The notes under the pieces are model-generated. The model was not told the DNA's origin. It did no database searches and was given only the letters and a program-made list of their open reading frames with translations. The position numbers and the translations under genes are program-made. A stretch of 64,000 nucleotides of DNA. Source: Natronorubrum thiooxidans. Lineage in GTDB: Archaea > Halobacteriota > Halobacteria > Halobacteriales > Natrialbaceae. Shown here one piece after another: positions 16,716 through 24,544 of this stretch; positions within the stretch are counted from its first letter, which is position 1, and each line of letters opens with the position of its first letter. The stretch is from the NCBI RefSeq assembly GCF_900156475.1, contig NZ_FTNR01000011.1, forward strand, positions 62,001 through 126,000, written 5' to 3'.

Positions 16716-17639
16716 ATGAACGCACTCGTAACCGGCGGCGCTGGCTTCATCGGCTCGAACTTCGTCCACTGGGCACTCGAGGAGGACCGCTACGACGAAA
16801 TCACGACGGTCGATGCACTCACATATGCAGGGACGACCGCAAACCTCGAGGGAACCCTCGAGGACGACCGCCACGAGTTCGTCGAGGCGGACATTCGGGA
16901 CGAGGACACGATGGACGAACTCGTGGCGGACGCCAACGTCGTCTTCAACTTCGCCGCGGAATCACACGTCGATCGCTCGATCGAGGACGCGAGCGAGTTC
17001 GTTTCGACGAACGTCGACGGCACCCGCGTCCTGCTGGACGCCGCCGTCGAACACGACATCGACCGGTTCGTCCAGATCTCCACGGACGAGGTCTACGGCG
17101 AGATCCTCGAGGGCGAGTTCACGGAGGACGACCCACTCGAGCCGCGGAACCCATACTCGGCAACGAAAGCCAGTGCAGACCTGCTCGTTCGGAGCTATTA
17201 TGAGACCCACGACTTGCCGATCATCATCACGCGATCGTCGAACAACTTCGGCCCACATCAACACGCCGAGAAGCTGATTCCCAAGTTCATCACCCGCTCA
17301 CTCGCCGGGAAAGAGCTCCCCGTGTACGGTGACGGCTCGAACGTTCGCGAGTGGACCTATGTCGTCGACAACTGTCGTGGGATCGATCTTGCTGCCCACG
17401 AGGGCGAGCCCGGCGAGGTGTACAACGTCGGCGCGAGTGCAGAGCGAACCAACCTCGAGGTGACGGAAGCGATCCTCGAGGCAACTGGTGGTTCGGAGGA
17501 CCAGATCACGTTCGTCGAGGACCGACCGGGCCACGACCAGCGCTACGCGCTCGACACGAGCAAACTCGAGGCGCTTGGCTGGGAGCCGACGTGGTCGTTC
17601 GAACAGGGGCTGGAGAAAACAGTCAACGACCTGCGCTAA
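16716..17639 (+). CDS. rmlB: dTDP-glucose 4,6-dehydratase
   Basis: 307 residues. The NAD-binding motif TGGAGFIGSNF is at about residues 6-16, VDALTYAGTTANLEG follows, and NFAAESHVDRSIED is the RmlB-type stretch between strand and helix. STDEVYGE and PYSATKASADLLV hold the catalytic Thr-Asp-Glu and Tyr-x-x-x-Lys sets that distinguish dehydratases from plain epimerases. ITRSSNNFGPHQHAEKLIPK and GDGSNVREWTYVVDNCRGID are also family-specific. The enzyme makes dTDP-4-keto-6-deoxyglucose, the second step in dTDP-rhamnose synthesis. It has its own promoter, divergent from the Nudix remnant, and ends 45 bp before a membrane-protein pair that is probably unrelated. Confidence 0.93.
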   Translation: MNALVTGGAGFIGSNFVHWALEEDRYDEITTVDALTYAGTTANLEGTLEDDRHEFVEADIRDEDTMDELVADANVVFNFAAESHVDRSIEDASEFVSTNVDGTRVLLDAAVEHDIDRFVQISTDEVYGEILEGEFTEDDPLEPRNPYSATKASADLLVRSYYETHDLPIIITRSSNNFGPHQHAEKLIPKFITRSLAGKELPVYGDGSNVREWTYVVDNCRGIDLAAHEGEPGEVYNVGASAERTNLEVTEAILEATGGSEDQITFVEDRPGHDQRYALDTSKLEALGWEPTWSFEQGLEKTVNDLR

Positions 17640-17684
17640 CCGCCGTTGCCCAAGGTATAAGCAGTCCGACCAGTATCTTGGCAT

Positions 17685-18176
17685 ATGCGTTTGTCCGTTC
17701 GCCTTGCGATTGCCGTGGTTCTCTGCCTCGCGCTCGGCGGCCTCGGTGTTCACTACGCCGTCTCATACGACGATCGCTGGCCCTACCCGACCGAAAATAC
17801 ACTCGCGGACGACTACGGGGACCACATCGGCGAAGAAACACTCGTCTTTGGCCGCGTGACAGCTATCGACACCGCTGCCGACGAACTTACCCTCGAGGCC
17901 GAAGCGGATGACGGCACTCGACTCGAGTTCGTTGCCGACGACGTACCGACCGACGGCGGGCAACCGGCTGTCCAAGAAGGCGGATTCGTACAGGTGTACG
18001 GTACGCTCGAGCCCGATGGAGAGATTGCGACGTCAGAAACGGTCGTGGTCAACCCCAACGCAAGATCTGAGACCTACAAACTGGCCGTTTCTGCGATTGC
18101 CCTTCTCACTGGAACGGCCTACTTCTTCGTCCACTGGCGGCCCACACTAGCGGGGTGGGAGGTTCGCCGTGGCTGA
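17685..18176 (+). CDS. Membrane-anchored OB-fold-like protein, unknown function
   Basis: 163 residues. A hydrophobic helix spans about residues 5-25 (RLAIAVVLCLALGGLGVHYA). A soluble middle domain of about 100 residues is rich in beta strands: ETLVFGRVTAIDTAADELTL and GGFVQVYGTLEPDGEI look like the strands of an OB or CcmE-like barrel. A second hydrophobic helix (KLAVSAIALLTGTAYFFVHW) lies near the C-terminus, so the middle domain should face the outside. No catalytic motif is visible. The stop overlaps the GTG start of the next gene by 8 bp, so the two are translationally coupled. A role in membrane or envelope maintenance is plausible, but that is inference. Confidence 0.65.
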   Translation: MRLSVRLAIAVVLCLALGGLGVHYAVSYDDRWPYPTENTLADDYGDHIGEETLVFGRVTAIDTAADELTLEAEADDGTRLEFVADDVPTDGGQPAVQEGGFVQVYGTLEPDGEIATSETVVVNPNARSETYKLAVSAIALLTGTAYFFVHWRPTLAGWEVRRG

Positions 18177-18696
18177 ACTGCTCTCGCATCTGCTGCTCGT
18201 GTGGGCCGTCTTGACGATCGCAAGCTGGCGACTCGAGTGGCTCACGCCTCGCTGGGTCGCCGTCGGCGTTATCGGGGGGATCCTGCCGGATCTGAACCGG
18301 CTGGCGATCGGTGTCCCCGAACGGGCGATCGCCGATCTCCTCGGTGTCCCGTTCCAACTTGATGCAATCCACACGCTCGGCGGTGTCGTGATACTCGCCG
18401 GAATCGGGGCGATGACGTTCGCTCAAAACCAACGCCGGGCCTTCGGTCTCCTGTTCGCCGGTGCGTTCGTCCACCTCCTCACCGACGCTGTCAAAAGCTA
18501 CGCCGATGGACAGGCGGCGATGTGGCTCTATCCGTTGACCAGCTATCGACATCCGACGCCGAACCTGTACGTCTCGGCCGATCCGGAAGTGCTCGCTCTC
18601 TCGATCGGGGTTGCTGGGATCGTGTTCGTGGTTGATCGACGACGGCGTATCAGGCCCAACTCCACCCAACTCCGCGAGAAGAGACGCGACGCGTAA
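18169..18696 (+). CDS. YdjM-like membrane-bound metal-dependent hydrolase family protein
   Basis: 175 residues beginning with GTG at 18169, 8 bp inside the end of the upstream gene; no ATG alternative fits the family start MAELLSHLLLVWAVLTIASW. Four hydrophobic segments can be seen. The conserved polar pieces of the family are present: an early Ser-His in the first helix (LLSHLLL), GGILPDLNRL (Pro-Asp motif), AIHTLGG (His) and AFVHLLTDAVKSYADG (His-x-x-x-Asp), which together form the putative metal site. Homologues are annotated as membrane-bound metal-dependent hydrolases, but the substrate is unknown. Translational coupling to the OB-fold-like protein suggests that the two act together. Confidence 0.75.
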   Translation: MAELLSHLLLVWAVLTIASWRLEWLTPRWVAVGVIGGILPDLNRLAIGVPERAIADLLGVPFQLDAIHTLGGVVILAGIGAMTFAQNQRRAFGLLFAGAFVHLLTDAVKSYADGQAAMWLYPLTSYRHPTPNLYVSADPEVLALSIGVAGIVFVVDRRRRIRPNSTQLREKRRDA

Positions 18697-18723
18697 TCAA
18701 GCTTTTCAGCTGGAAGAGACACG

Positions 18724-18984
18724 CTACCGCGAGGAGGAGACGACCTCTTCGGGTCCGTGCTGTCTCGGATACTCGATTAGTGCCTGGTGAGCCCCCTGTT
18801 GGGAGAGCTGTGTGAGTTTGTCGACGAACACGCGCCATTCCTGTGCACAGCAGTCGTGAAGCTCCCACTGGTGACGGGACGCTGAGAGGGATGGTGGAGG
18901 ACCAACCGACACGGTCTCATCGTCATCCTCGATGGGTTCGGTACACCAGGGACAAGTCGTCTGGGACGTAAGCTGCTCAGCCAT
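18724..18984 (-). CDS. Small Cys-containing, putative zinc-binding protein
   Basis: 86 residues from the ATG at 18982-18984 (MAEQLTSQTTCPWCTEPIED); an ATG three codons upstream is also possible. A CPWC pair near residue 11 and a HDCC pair near residue 47 can form one zinc site. The remaining sequence is acidic and polar, ending GPEEVVSSSR. Small haloarchaeal zinc-finger proteins of this size are common, and their roles are mostly unknown. It stands alone between the convergent membrane pair and the PAP2 gene. Nothing in its sequence points to DNA binding, and I leave the function open. Confidence 0.6.
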   Translation of the reverse strand: MAEQLTSQTTCPWCTEPIEDDDETVSVGPPPSLSASRHQWELHDCCAQEWRVFVDKLTQLSQQGAHQALIEYPRQHGPEEVVSSSR

Positions 18985-19067
18985 ACTCCACACTGGTGGC
19001 GATCAAACGGTTTGTTATGCCTGCCGTACCCACGGCAGTAGAACCACCACAGATTGGTACGAATGGG

Positions 19068-19796
19068 CTACCGATAACGTGAGTACCGGTGTCCGAACAG
19101 ATCGAACAGCCGTTTTCGAATCGAACGAAGTTCGACGACCCACCAGCCGGCCGCCGCGCCAACAGTCCCAACGAGAGCCAGTACCGCGCGTCCACTTCCT
19201 TGGGTCACAACTGCGCCCAGCACTGCGACGGCAATCGCAACACCAAACGCTCGCTCGGGCCGTCCTTGCGTGAGCCAGGCGATCACCGCGAGGTAAGCCG
19301 CGCCGAAGGCCATCGATGCGAGGATATCGACGAGGTAGTGGACTCCAAGCGCGAGTCGTGAGATACCGACGAGTGGAACGATGACACCAGCAACGGCGAG
19401 TCGAACTGAGCGTTGACTGACTGGCAGCCATAGCACGAGCGCTCCCCAAAAGATCGTCGCGGCCATCGTGTGTCCACTCGGGAACCCGTGTTCGCTCGGT
19501 TCGATGACGTGGAACTCGGCGGGCGGCCGCGGAAGTGCGAATATCGCCTTCAGTAAGACGACGAGTGCGAGGCCACCGAAGACGGCCGCCACGAGGAACG
19601 CTGTCTGATCGGAACACAGCGGTCGGTCCCGGTTGCCCTGTGTGAGACTTCGCCCGATATCTACGAGGTAAAGCAATCCCAGAACGGGCACGATCATGAG
19701 GAGATCGCCAAGCAGTGTAAGGGTGGCAAATCCCTCGAGTGTCCACTTGGGAACGCCGTCACGAAGCAGTTCCATGACACCGACACCTCGACTCAT
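19068..19796 (-). CDS. PAP2-family membrane phosphatase
   Basis: Up to 242 residues. The first ATG is at 19796; a second, seven codons on, has GAGGTG in front and may be the true start. The three PAP2 signatures are present in order: KAIFALPRPP (K-x6-RP), FPSGHTMAATIFWGAL (PSGH), and SRLALGVHYLVDILAS (SR-x5-H-x3-D). About six hydrophobic helices surround them. Enzymes of this type remove phosphate from lipid pyrophosphates or phosphatidic acid; in a glycan cluster a dolichyl-pyrophosphate phosphatase that recycles the lipid carrier is attractive, though only by context. AT-rich sequence ATATATCAAAAAATAC just upstream probably holds the promoter. Confidence 0.85.
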   Translation of the reverse strand: MSRGVGVMELLRDGVPKWTLEGFATLTLLGDLLMIVPVLGLLYLVDIGRSLTQGNRDRPLCSDQTAFLVAAVFGGLALVVLLKAIFALPRPPAEFHVIEPSEHGFPSGHTMAATIFWGALVLWLPVSQRSVRLAVAGVIVPLVGISRLALGVHYLVDILASMAFGAAYLAVIAWLTQGRPERAFGVAIAVAVLGAVVTQGSGRAVLALVGTVGAAAGWWVVELRSIRKRLFDLFGHRYSRYR

Positions 19797-20157
19797 GGAC
19801 GTATCGGAACTCCCACAGTATTTTTTGATATATTCATTCTCTTACCTTACGAGCGCGATACTAGCGACGTCCCCTTCACCAGATCGTGTCCCTTCGAGGT
19901 GGTCTGTTGCCTGACATCGAAGTACGGATCAAATTCGTTCAGACTCTCAACAAAGTCTCTTTCGCGAAGAAATGACCTCACAGGATGTCCGTCGATAACC
20001 TCCGGACAACCCCTGAAGTAACTGCTCATCGATATAATGAGTTCCGTAGAGTAGTGAAAAAGCCTGTCGATTCAGCCAACTGTACCACGACTGTCTTTCC
20101 CAACACTGATCCTCAGAATAGAACATCTTTTGTAACTGCCACGTAACGATGCTCTCA
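19797..20157. other. Intergenic region with a possible gene remnant
   Basis: About 360 bp. The right edge holds the promoter of the epimerase gene at 20158 and the left edge that of the PAP2 gene. On the minus strand a frame open from about 20075 to the TAA at 19847 reads HYSTELIISM, then VRSFLRERDFVESLNEFDPY and ends TTSKGHDLVKGTSLVSRS. The residue mix looks like a real protein C-terminus, but it has no strong start and a stop just upstream. I read it as a likely degraded fragment of a larger gene and do not recognise the family. Confidence 0.35.
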
Positions 20158-21144
20158 ATGAACGTTCTCGTCACTGGCGGGGCAGGATTCATTGGCGGTC
20201 ACATCGCCGAACAACTTGCGGCGAACGGCCACCAGATTACAGTCATCGATAAGTTCGTCCCGTACTACGATCTCGGGATCAAAGATCGAAACGTCGAAGC
20301 GACACGTCGTGCTGCCGAACAGGGCGACGGCTCCTACACTCTCGTCGAGGGGTCGATCACTGACACAGACCTCGTTGACGAACTCGTCGCCGAGACAGAC
20401 GTCGTCTACCACCAAGCCGCCCAAGCCGGTGTTCGGGAAAGTGTTGAACAACCAGAAACAGTAAACGAATATAACGTCGACGGCACGGTCACCATCCTCG
20501 AGGCCGCACGCAAACACGACGTCGACCGCGTCGTCGTCGCTTCCTCGTCGTCGGTATACGGCAAGCCAGAGTACCTCCCGTACGACGAGGACCACCCGAC
20601 GATGCCGGTCTCACCCTACGGGGTCTCTAAACTTGCCACCGAACAGTATGCTCGCGTCTACAACGAAATCTACGGCCTGCCGACGGTTTCGCTGCGCTAT
20701 TTCACTGTCTATGGACCTCGGATGCGTCCAAACATGGCGATGACCAACTTCGTCTCGCGCTGTCTCCACGATGAGCCACCAGTCATCTATGGCACAGGCG
20801 AGCAGACCCGTGATTTCACCTACGTCGATGACATCCGGCGAGTGAACGAGCAGTTGCTCACCGACGACAGTGCAGACGGTGAGATCATGAACGTCGGCTC
20901 GACGGACAACATCGACATTCAAACACTTGCGGAGGTCATCCGTGACGAGATCGATCCGTCTCTCGAGATCGTCTACGATGACGCTCGGACGGGTGACGCC
21001 GAGCACACGCACTCGGACGTCTCCAAAGCGAACGAGCTGCTTGGTTACGAGCCGACAGTCGACATTCGCGAGGGCGTTCGAAAGTTCATCGACTGGTACC
21101 ACGAGAACCGGGAATGGTACGACCCGCTGGTTTGCAACTCCTGA
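20158..21144 (+). CDS. NAD-dependent sugar epimerase/dehydratase (GalE-like)
   Basis: 328 residues from the ATG at 20158; an ATG three codons earlier is also in frame. The start MNVLVTGGAGFIGGHIAEQL contains the Rossmann G-x-x-G-x-x-G. VVASSSSVYGKPEYLPYDED and PYGVSKLATEQYARVYNE provide the catalytic Ser and Tyr-x-x-x-Lys. TVYGPRMRPNMAMTNFVSRC and GTGEQTRDFTYVDDIRR are usual for UDP-sugar 4-epimerases of the GalE/WbpP and UDP-glucuronate epimerase groups. It runs toward the convergent aglF-like gene (17 bp apart). Together with that gene and the UDP-glucose dehydrogenase it fits a UDP-sugar route; the exact substrate is not decidable here. Confidence 0.85.
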   Translation: MNVLVTGGAGFIGGHIAEQLAANGHQITVIDKFVPYYDLGIKDRNVEATRRAAEQGDGSYTLVEGSITDTDLVDELVAETDVVYHQAAQAGVRESVEQPETVNEYNVDGTVTILEAARKHDVDRVVVASSSSVYGKPEYLPYDEDHPTMPVSPYGVSKLATEQYARVYNEIYGLPTVSLRYFTVYGPRMRPNMAMTNFVSRCLHDEPPVIYGTGEQTRDFTYVDDIRRVNEQLLTDDSADGEIMNVGSTDNIDIQTLAEVIRDEIDPSLEIVYDDARTGDAEHTHSDVSKANELLGYEPTVDIREGVRKFIDWYHENREWYDPLVCNS

Positions 21145-21161
21145 AAACGAAACTCGAGCGG

Positions 21162-21905
21162 TTAGTCGCTCGTTGCTTCTGCGACGTCTCCGTCGGCAGA
21201 CTGTAGACGACGCTCTGCTTCGTCGCGATCCTCGGGGTAGCCGACGTCGATCCGCCAGCCGTCGAGGCCGATCGCGTCGATCGTTCGCCCGGACTGAATC
21301 AGCAGGTCGATCGCCTCACTGATCTCGTACTCGCCGCGGTTCGACGGCTGAACGAGATGACAGGCGTTGAAGATCGCCGGCGAGAACGTGTAGAATCCAG
21401 TCATCACGAGATTGGATGGTGGCTCTTCGGGCTTCTCGACGACGTCCGTGATCTCGCCGTACTTGTTGGTGTCACAGACCCCGTATCGCGACGCTTCCTC
21501 CCACGGCACCTCTTCGACGAGGAACGCAGCATCCGCACGTTCTTCTTCCTGACGGCGGACAACGTCCTCGAGGTTCGCCTGGAAGATGTTGTCGCCGAGA
21601 ATCAGCATGAAGTCGTCGTCGATGTGTTGCTCGACGGTCAACAGCGCGTGGGCGAGCCCCTTCTGTTCGCGCTGGTGGGTGTACGTGATCGGAACACCGC
21701 GGTACTCATCACCGTAGTGATCGATAACCTTCTCTTTGAGGTAGCCAACGACGAGAACGAACTCCTCCGCGCCGAGATCGACGAGCTGATCGAGACAGTG
21801 TGTCAGAATCGGTTTCCCGTCAACCTCGACCATCCCTTTGGGTTTGTCTTCCGTCAGCGGCCGAAGGCGTGTTCCTTCTCCTGCAGCAAGGACGACTGCT
21901 TTCAT
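21162..21905 (-). CDS. Sugar-1-phosphate nucleotidyltransferase, AglF-like
   Basis: 247 residues. MKAVVLAAGEGTRLRPLTED is the nucleotide-binding start, and DKPKGMVEVDGKPILTHCLD the next conserved block. FMLILGDNIFQANLEDVV carries the metal-binding Asp, VEKPEEPPSNLVMTGFYTFS and GWRIDVGYPEDRDEAE finish the catalytic domain. There is no beta-helix extension, unlike the long RmlA at 13085. Size and sequence resemble Haloferax AglF, a glucose-1-phosphate uridylyltransferase of the N-glycosylation pathway. Its place beside the disrupted UDP-glucose dehydrogenase, which would use its UDP-glucose, supports this. A possible TATA box AGAATTTACGATC lies about 30 bp upstream of the start on the minus strand. 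Other NTP or sugar use is possible. Confidence 0.83.
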   Translation of the reverse strand: MKAVVLAAGEGTRLRPLTEDKPKGMVEVDGKPILTHCLDQLVDLGAEEFVLVVGYLKEKVIDHYGDEYRGVPITYTHQREQKGLAHALLTVEQHIDDDFMLILGDNIFQANLEDVVRRQEEERADAAFLVEEVPWEEASRYGVCDTNKYGEITDVVEKPEEPPSNLVMTGFYTFSPAIFNACHLVQPSNRGEYEISEAIDLLIQSGRTIDAIGLDGWRIDVGYPEDRDEAERRLQSADGDVAEATSD

Positions 21906-22016
21906 TGGAACGATACTATCATTATGATCGTAAATTCTTTTTGGTAACCTTGTGGTTCGGGATAGTTGTCACTTCGATCACAAGGATAATCCGTTCGCAC
22001 TGAGCGACATCAGACA

Positions 22017-22997
22017 ATGCACATCACGGTCATCGGCAGCGGCTACGTGGGGACGACGATTGCAGCCTGTTTTGCGGACCTCGGGCACGACGTGACGGCG
22101 ATCGATATCGACGAGGAAATCGTCGAGACGCTCAACGACGGAAAGTCACCGATCTCCGAACCCGGACTGGACGAGCTTCTCGAGACCCACGCCGGAAATC
22201 GACTCAAGGCCACCACGTCCTACGACGCGGTCCCCGAGTCTGACGTCACCTTCTTGGCGATCGGGACGCCATCCAACGACGACGGCAGTATCGACCTTGG
22301 GGCGTTGGAAGCAGCCGCCGAAGCAACTGGCGAAGCCGTCGCGGACAAAGACGAGCGCCATCTGGTCGTCATCAAGAGTACGGTGACGCCGCCGAGCATC
22401 GAGACCGTGCTCGAGCCAGCAGTTCACCGAGGGGCAAACGAAAACGAGAATATCGAGGTCGGGATGAATCCTGAGTTCCTCCGGGAAGGCAGTGCCGTCT
22501 CGGATTTCCTGAGTCCGGACAAGCTCGTCTTCGGAGCGAGTTCCGAGTGGGGGACGGACCGACTGCACACGGTGTTCGAACCACTGCTGGAAGGTCACGA
22601 CACCAACGTCGTCGAAACGGATCCACAAACAGCTGCGATGATCAAGTACGCCAACAACGCCTTTCTCGCCTCGAAGATCAGTCTGGTCAACGATCTCGGG
22701 AACATCTGCAAGGAGTTCGATCTCGATGCCTACGAAGTGATGGACGCGATCGGGCTCGATGATCGTATCTCGGAGCAGTTCCTCCGTAGCGGCGTCGGCT
22801 GGGGTGGCTCCTGTTTTCCGAAAGACGTCAACGCGATCATCGCGGCTGCACGCGAGGAGGACTACGATCCAGCTGTGCTCGAGGCGACTGTCGAAGTCAA
22901 CGACCGCCAGCCCGAACGCATGCTCGAGTTGCTCGAAGACCATGTTGACCTCGAGGGATCTCGAATCGCGGTTCTTGGACTCGCATTGCCTTGTTGA
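22017..22997 (+). pseudogene. aglM: UDP-glucose 6-dehydrogenase, 5' part, cut by an insertion sequence
   Basis: The frame begins at ATG 22017 and stops at 22995-22997 shortly after entering the insertion element, giving 326 residues of which the first 323 are native. The NAD-binding start HITVIGSGYVGTTIAACFAD, VIKSTVTPPSIETVLEP, GMNPEFLREGSA, and the catalytic-cysteine loop GVGWGGSCFPKDVNA (Cys at about 266) are complete. The UDP-binding C-terminal domain is lost. If the element (22987-24106) and one copy of the duplicated 8 bp are removed, the frame joins to 24115-24431 in phase and gives a 428-residue protein with the expected [15 protein letters not shown] junction. The whole enzyme would oxidise UDP-glucose to UDP-glucuronate, as AglM does in Haloferax N-glycosylation. 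Confidence 0.92.
22979..22986 (+). repeat. Left copy of the 8-bp target-site duplication
   Basis: ACTCGCAT lies directly before the left end of the insertion element and is repeated exactly at 24107-24114. An 8-bp duplication is the size known for ISH1-type elements. Confidence 0.9.
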
Positions 22998-23184
22998 ACG
23001 CAAGACGGCATCGGGGTGGGGTTGCTGATCTACAATTTTACGGCGTTAGAGACGACTTTTCGACCTCAGAAGATGCAGTAGCTGTCAGTCACAGCGATTG
23101 CTGATGAGTCAAAATTATGGTACCTTGCTCCGTTGTTCCGGTGACGACGGCGATGCCTCTCCCGGATACGTCCGGAAAAGGGGA

Positions 23185-23214
23185 GCAGGCGGCGAGCTCT
23201 AACTCGCCGCCTGC
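23185..23214 (-). terminator. Perfect 12-bp hairpin at the transposase 3' end
   Basis: GCAGGCGGCGAG at 23185-23196 pairs with CTCGCCGCCTGC at 23203-23214 around a 6-nt loop. The transposase stop codon lies in the loop. Read on the transposase strand, the stem is followed by TCCCCTTTTCC, which could stop transcription. It may instead be a structural part of the element. Confidence 0.45.
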
Positions 23215-24014
23215 GTTAGGTTATGCACGATGCACTTGCGAGTTAGCTCCCGGAACTGGCCGTGCCAGCTCCGGGAGCGGAGCTTCTCGCCGTCGTCTTG
23301 CTTCAACTGCGAGAAGCCGGTTTCACTCATCCAGCGCTGGTTGTAGTCATCGTTCATTCGTGCGTTGTGGGCCTTCTGCAACGGTGTCTGCTCCCTGTGC
23401 TTAATCAACGGTCGCGTTGACTCGGAGCGACACTCCTTACGGAGGTCGCTCCACGAGTAGTTCGCGTCAGCAGACAACACACGCAGGTCTTCCGCGTTCC
23501 GGCGGAAGACCTGCATCCCGATGTGGCCGTCCCAGGCCTTCTGCGTCGTAAAATGAACGTCCTTGATCGCCAGTGAGTTCACGTCGATCAAGATCGTTGT
23601 CTTCATCGACTGGAATGAGTAGTTCGCTCGGTCGCGGTAGTGGTAGCTGGTTTGATCACGCTGGAAGCCACTTGCATCAATCGCAGCTTCACCACTCCAG
23701 CCCGCCTGCTCCGCGCTTCGGCGGAGCAGGCGGCGGAGTTCACGCATTCGATACTCGTCTTCCCACCGGCAGAACGAACTGTAGTGTGGTGCCTCGTCGA
23801 GATCGAATACAGCAAGAACACCTGGCATCTCGTTGAGGTAGTCTTCAGTTTCACGGAGGCTCTTCTCCAGTTCGACGCGGAACAGAATTAACGCGATCTG
23901 TGTCCACTTGGCGTACCCGTCCGCGCCGTCCGGCGCGGCGGGTACGTCCTGATCGTCAACGTGCTGTTTGGCAAGGTCTCGACACATTTGCGCTAGCCGT
24001 CTGAGCGATGCCAT
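23199..24014 (-). CDS. IS5-family (ISH1-like) transposase
   Basis: 271 residues, intact. The DDE catalytic triad can be placed at D113 (AAIDASGFQRD), D183 (LSADANYSWSDLRK) and E231 (RWMSETGFSQLKQDDG); the last segment has the Y/R-x-x-E-x-x-F-x-x-L-K form of IS5 enzymes. The N-terminal part is helical and basic, with TQIALILFRVELEKSLRE resembling the DNA-binding region of the family. The stop codon lies inside the 12-bp hairpin. The gene is complete, so the element may still move. Its coding strand is opposite to that of the gene it interrupts. Confidence 0.93.
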   Translation of the reverse strand: MASLRRLAQMCRDLAKQHVDDQDVPAAPDGADGYAKWTQIALILFRVELEKSLRETEDYLNEMPGVLAVFDLDEAPHYSSFCRWEDEYRMRELRRLLRRSAEQAGWSGEAAIDASGFQRDQTSYHYRDRANYSFQSMKTTILIDVNSLAIKDVHFTTQKAWDGHIGMQVFRRNAEDLRVLSADANYSWSDLRKECRSESTRPLIKHREQTPLQKAHNARMNDDYNQRWMSETGFSQLKQDDGEKLRSRSWHGQFRELTRKCIVHNLTQAAS

Positions 24015-24106
24015 ATCGCCAGACGGCGTCCATTTCCCGGTTAATCTGACGGAAGATAACCGTGAGAGCGTCTGAAACTGTCGTCATTCGGCGGCAAAAC
24101 AAGGCA

Positions 24107-24114
24107 ACTCGCAT
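24107..24114 (+). repeat. Right copy of the 8-bp target-site duplication
   Basis: ACTCGCAT follows the right end of the insertion element (AACAAGGCA) and restores the sequence of the interrupted dehydrogenase gene, which continues TCAAGCCCC. Confidence 0.9.
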
Positions 24115-24431
24115 TCAAGCCCCAGACAGACGACATTCGGAACTCACGAGCGATTCCGATGATCGAACTCCTCAAAGAACGGGGTGCCGAGATCGTTGCA
24201 TACGACCCTGTGGCAGTCGCTCCGATGCAAGAGCGATTCCCTGACATCGAGTATGTGTCCTCAGCAGCGGCTGCCCTCGATAGCGCTGACGGGACTGTGG
24301 TCGTCACGGACTGGGACGAGTTCGCAACGCTCGACGAGGAGTTTGACACGATGGCGACGCCGGTGGTCGTTGATGGTCGACGGATCATCGAGCCTCGAGA
24401 TGAAATTACGTACGTAGGACTGACTTGGTAA
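24115..24431 (+). pseudogene. aglM: UDP-glucose 6-dehydrogenase, 3' part
   Basis: The frame continues from the break with [20 protein letters not shown], a conserved stretch of the UDP-binding domain, and then the second Rossmann domain [20 protein letters not shown] and [18 protein letters not shown]. It ends in a TAA-free frame at TGGTAA (stop at 24429-24431) after [13 protein letters not shown]. No start codon is needed to read it as the end of the gene, but an ATG at 24159 (MIELLKERG) could give a 90-residue fragment. The fragment alone has no catalytic residue. Together with the 5' part it forms the 428-residue enzyme. Confidence 0.9.
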
Positions 24432-24544
24432 GAAGGGCAGACCAGATAGCTGTCACCCAAGTCAATTTGCTTCTCAAGGCTTGAGCAATCGGTGTCAACC
24501 AAAAGACCAGCAGACTCATGTATTCCCCTCCGACACTGTCTTGC

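Larger units (their letters stand above)
22987..24106 (-). mobile_element. ISH1-like insertion sequence of the IS5 family, 1120 bp
   Basis: The element is bounded by ACTCGCAT on both sides. Its ends are inverted: the left begins TGCCTTGTTGAACGCAAG and the right, read on the minus strand, begins TGCCTTGTTTTGCCGCCG, so the first 9 bp are perfect and the rest imperfect. One transposase gene fills most of it. Length, 8-bp duplication and transposase type fit the ISH1 group of the IS5 family. The exact duplication and uninterrupted transposase point to a recent insertion. It lies inside the UDP-glucose 6-dehydrogenase gene. Confidence 0.93.
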
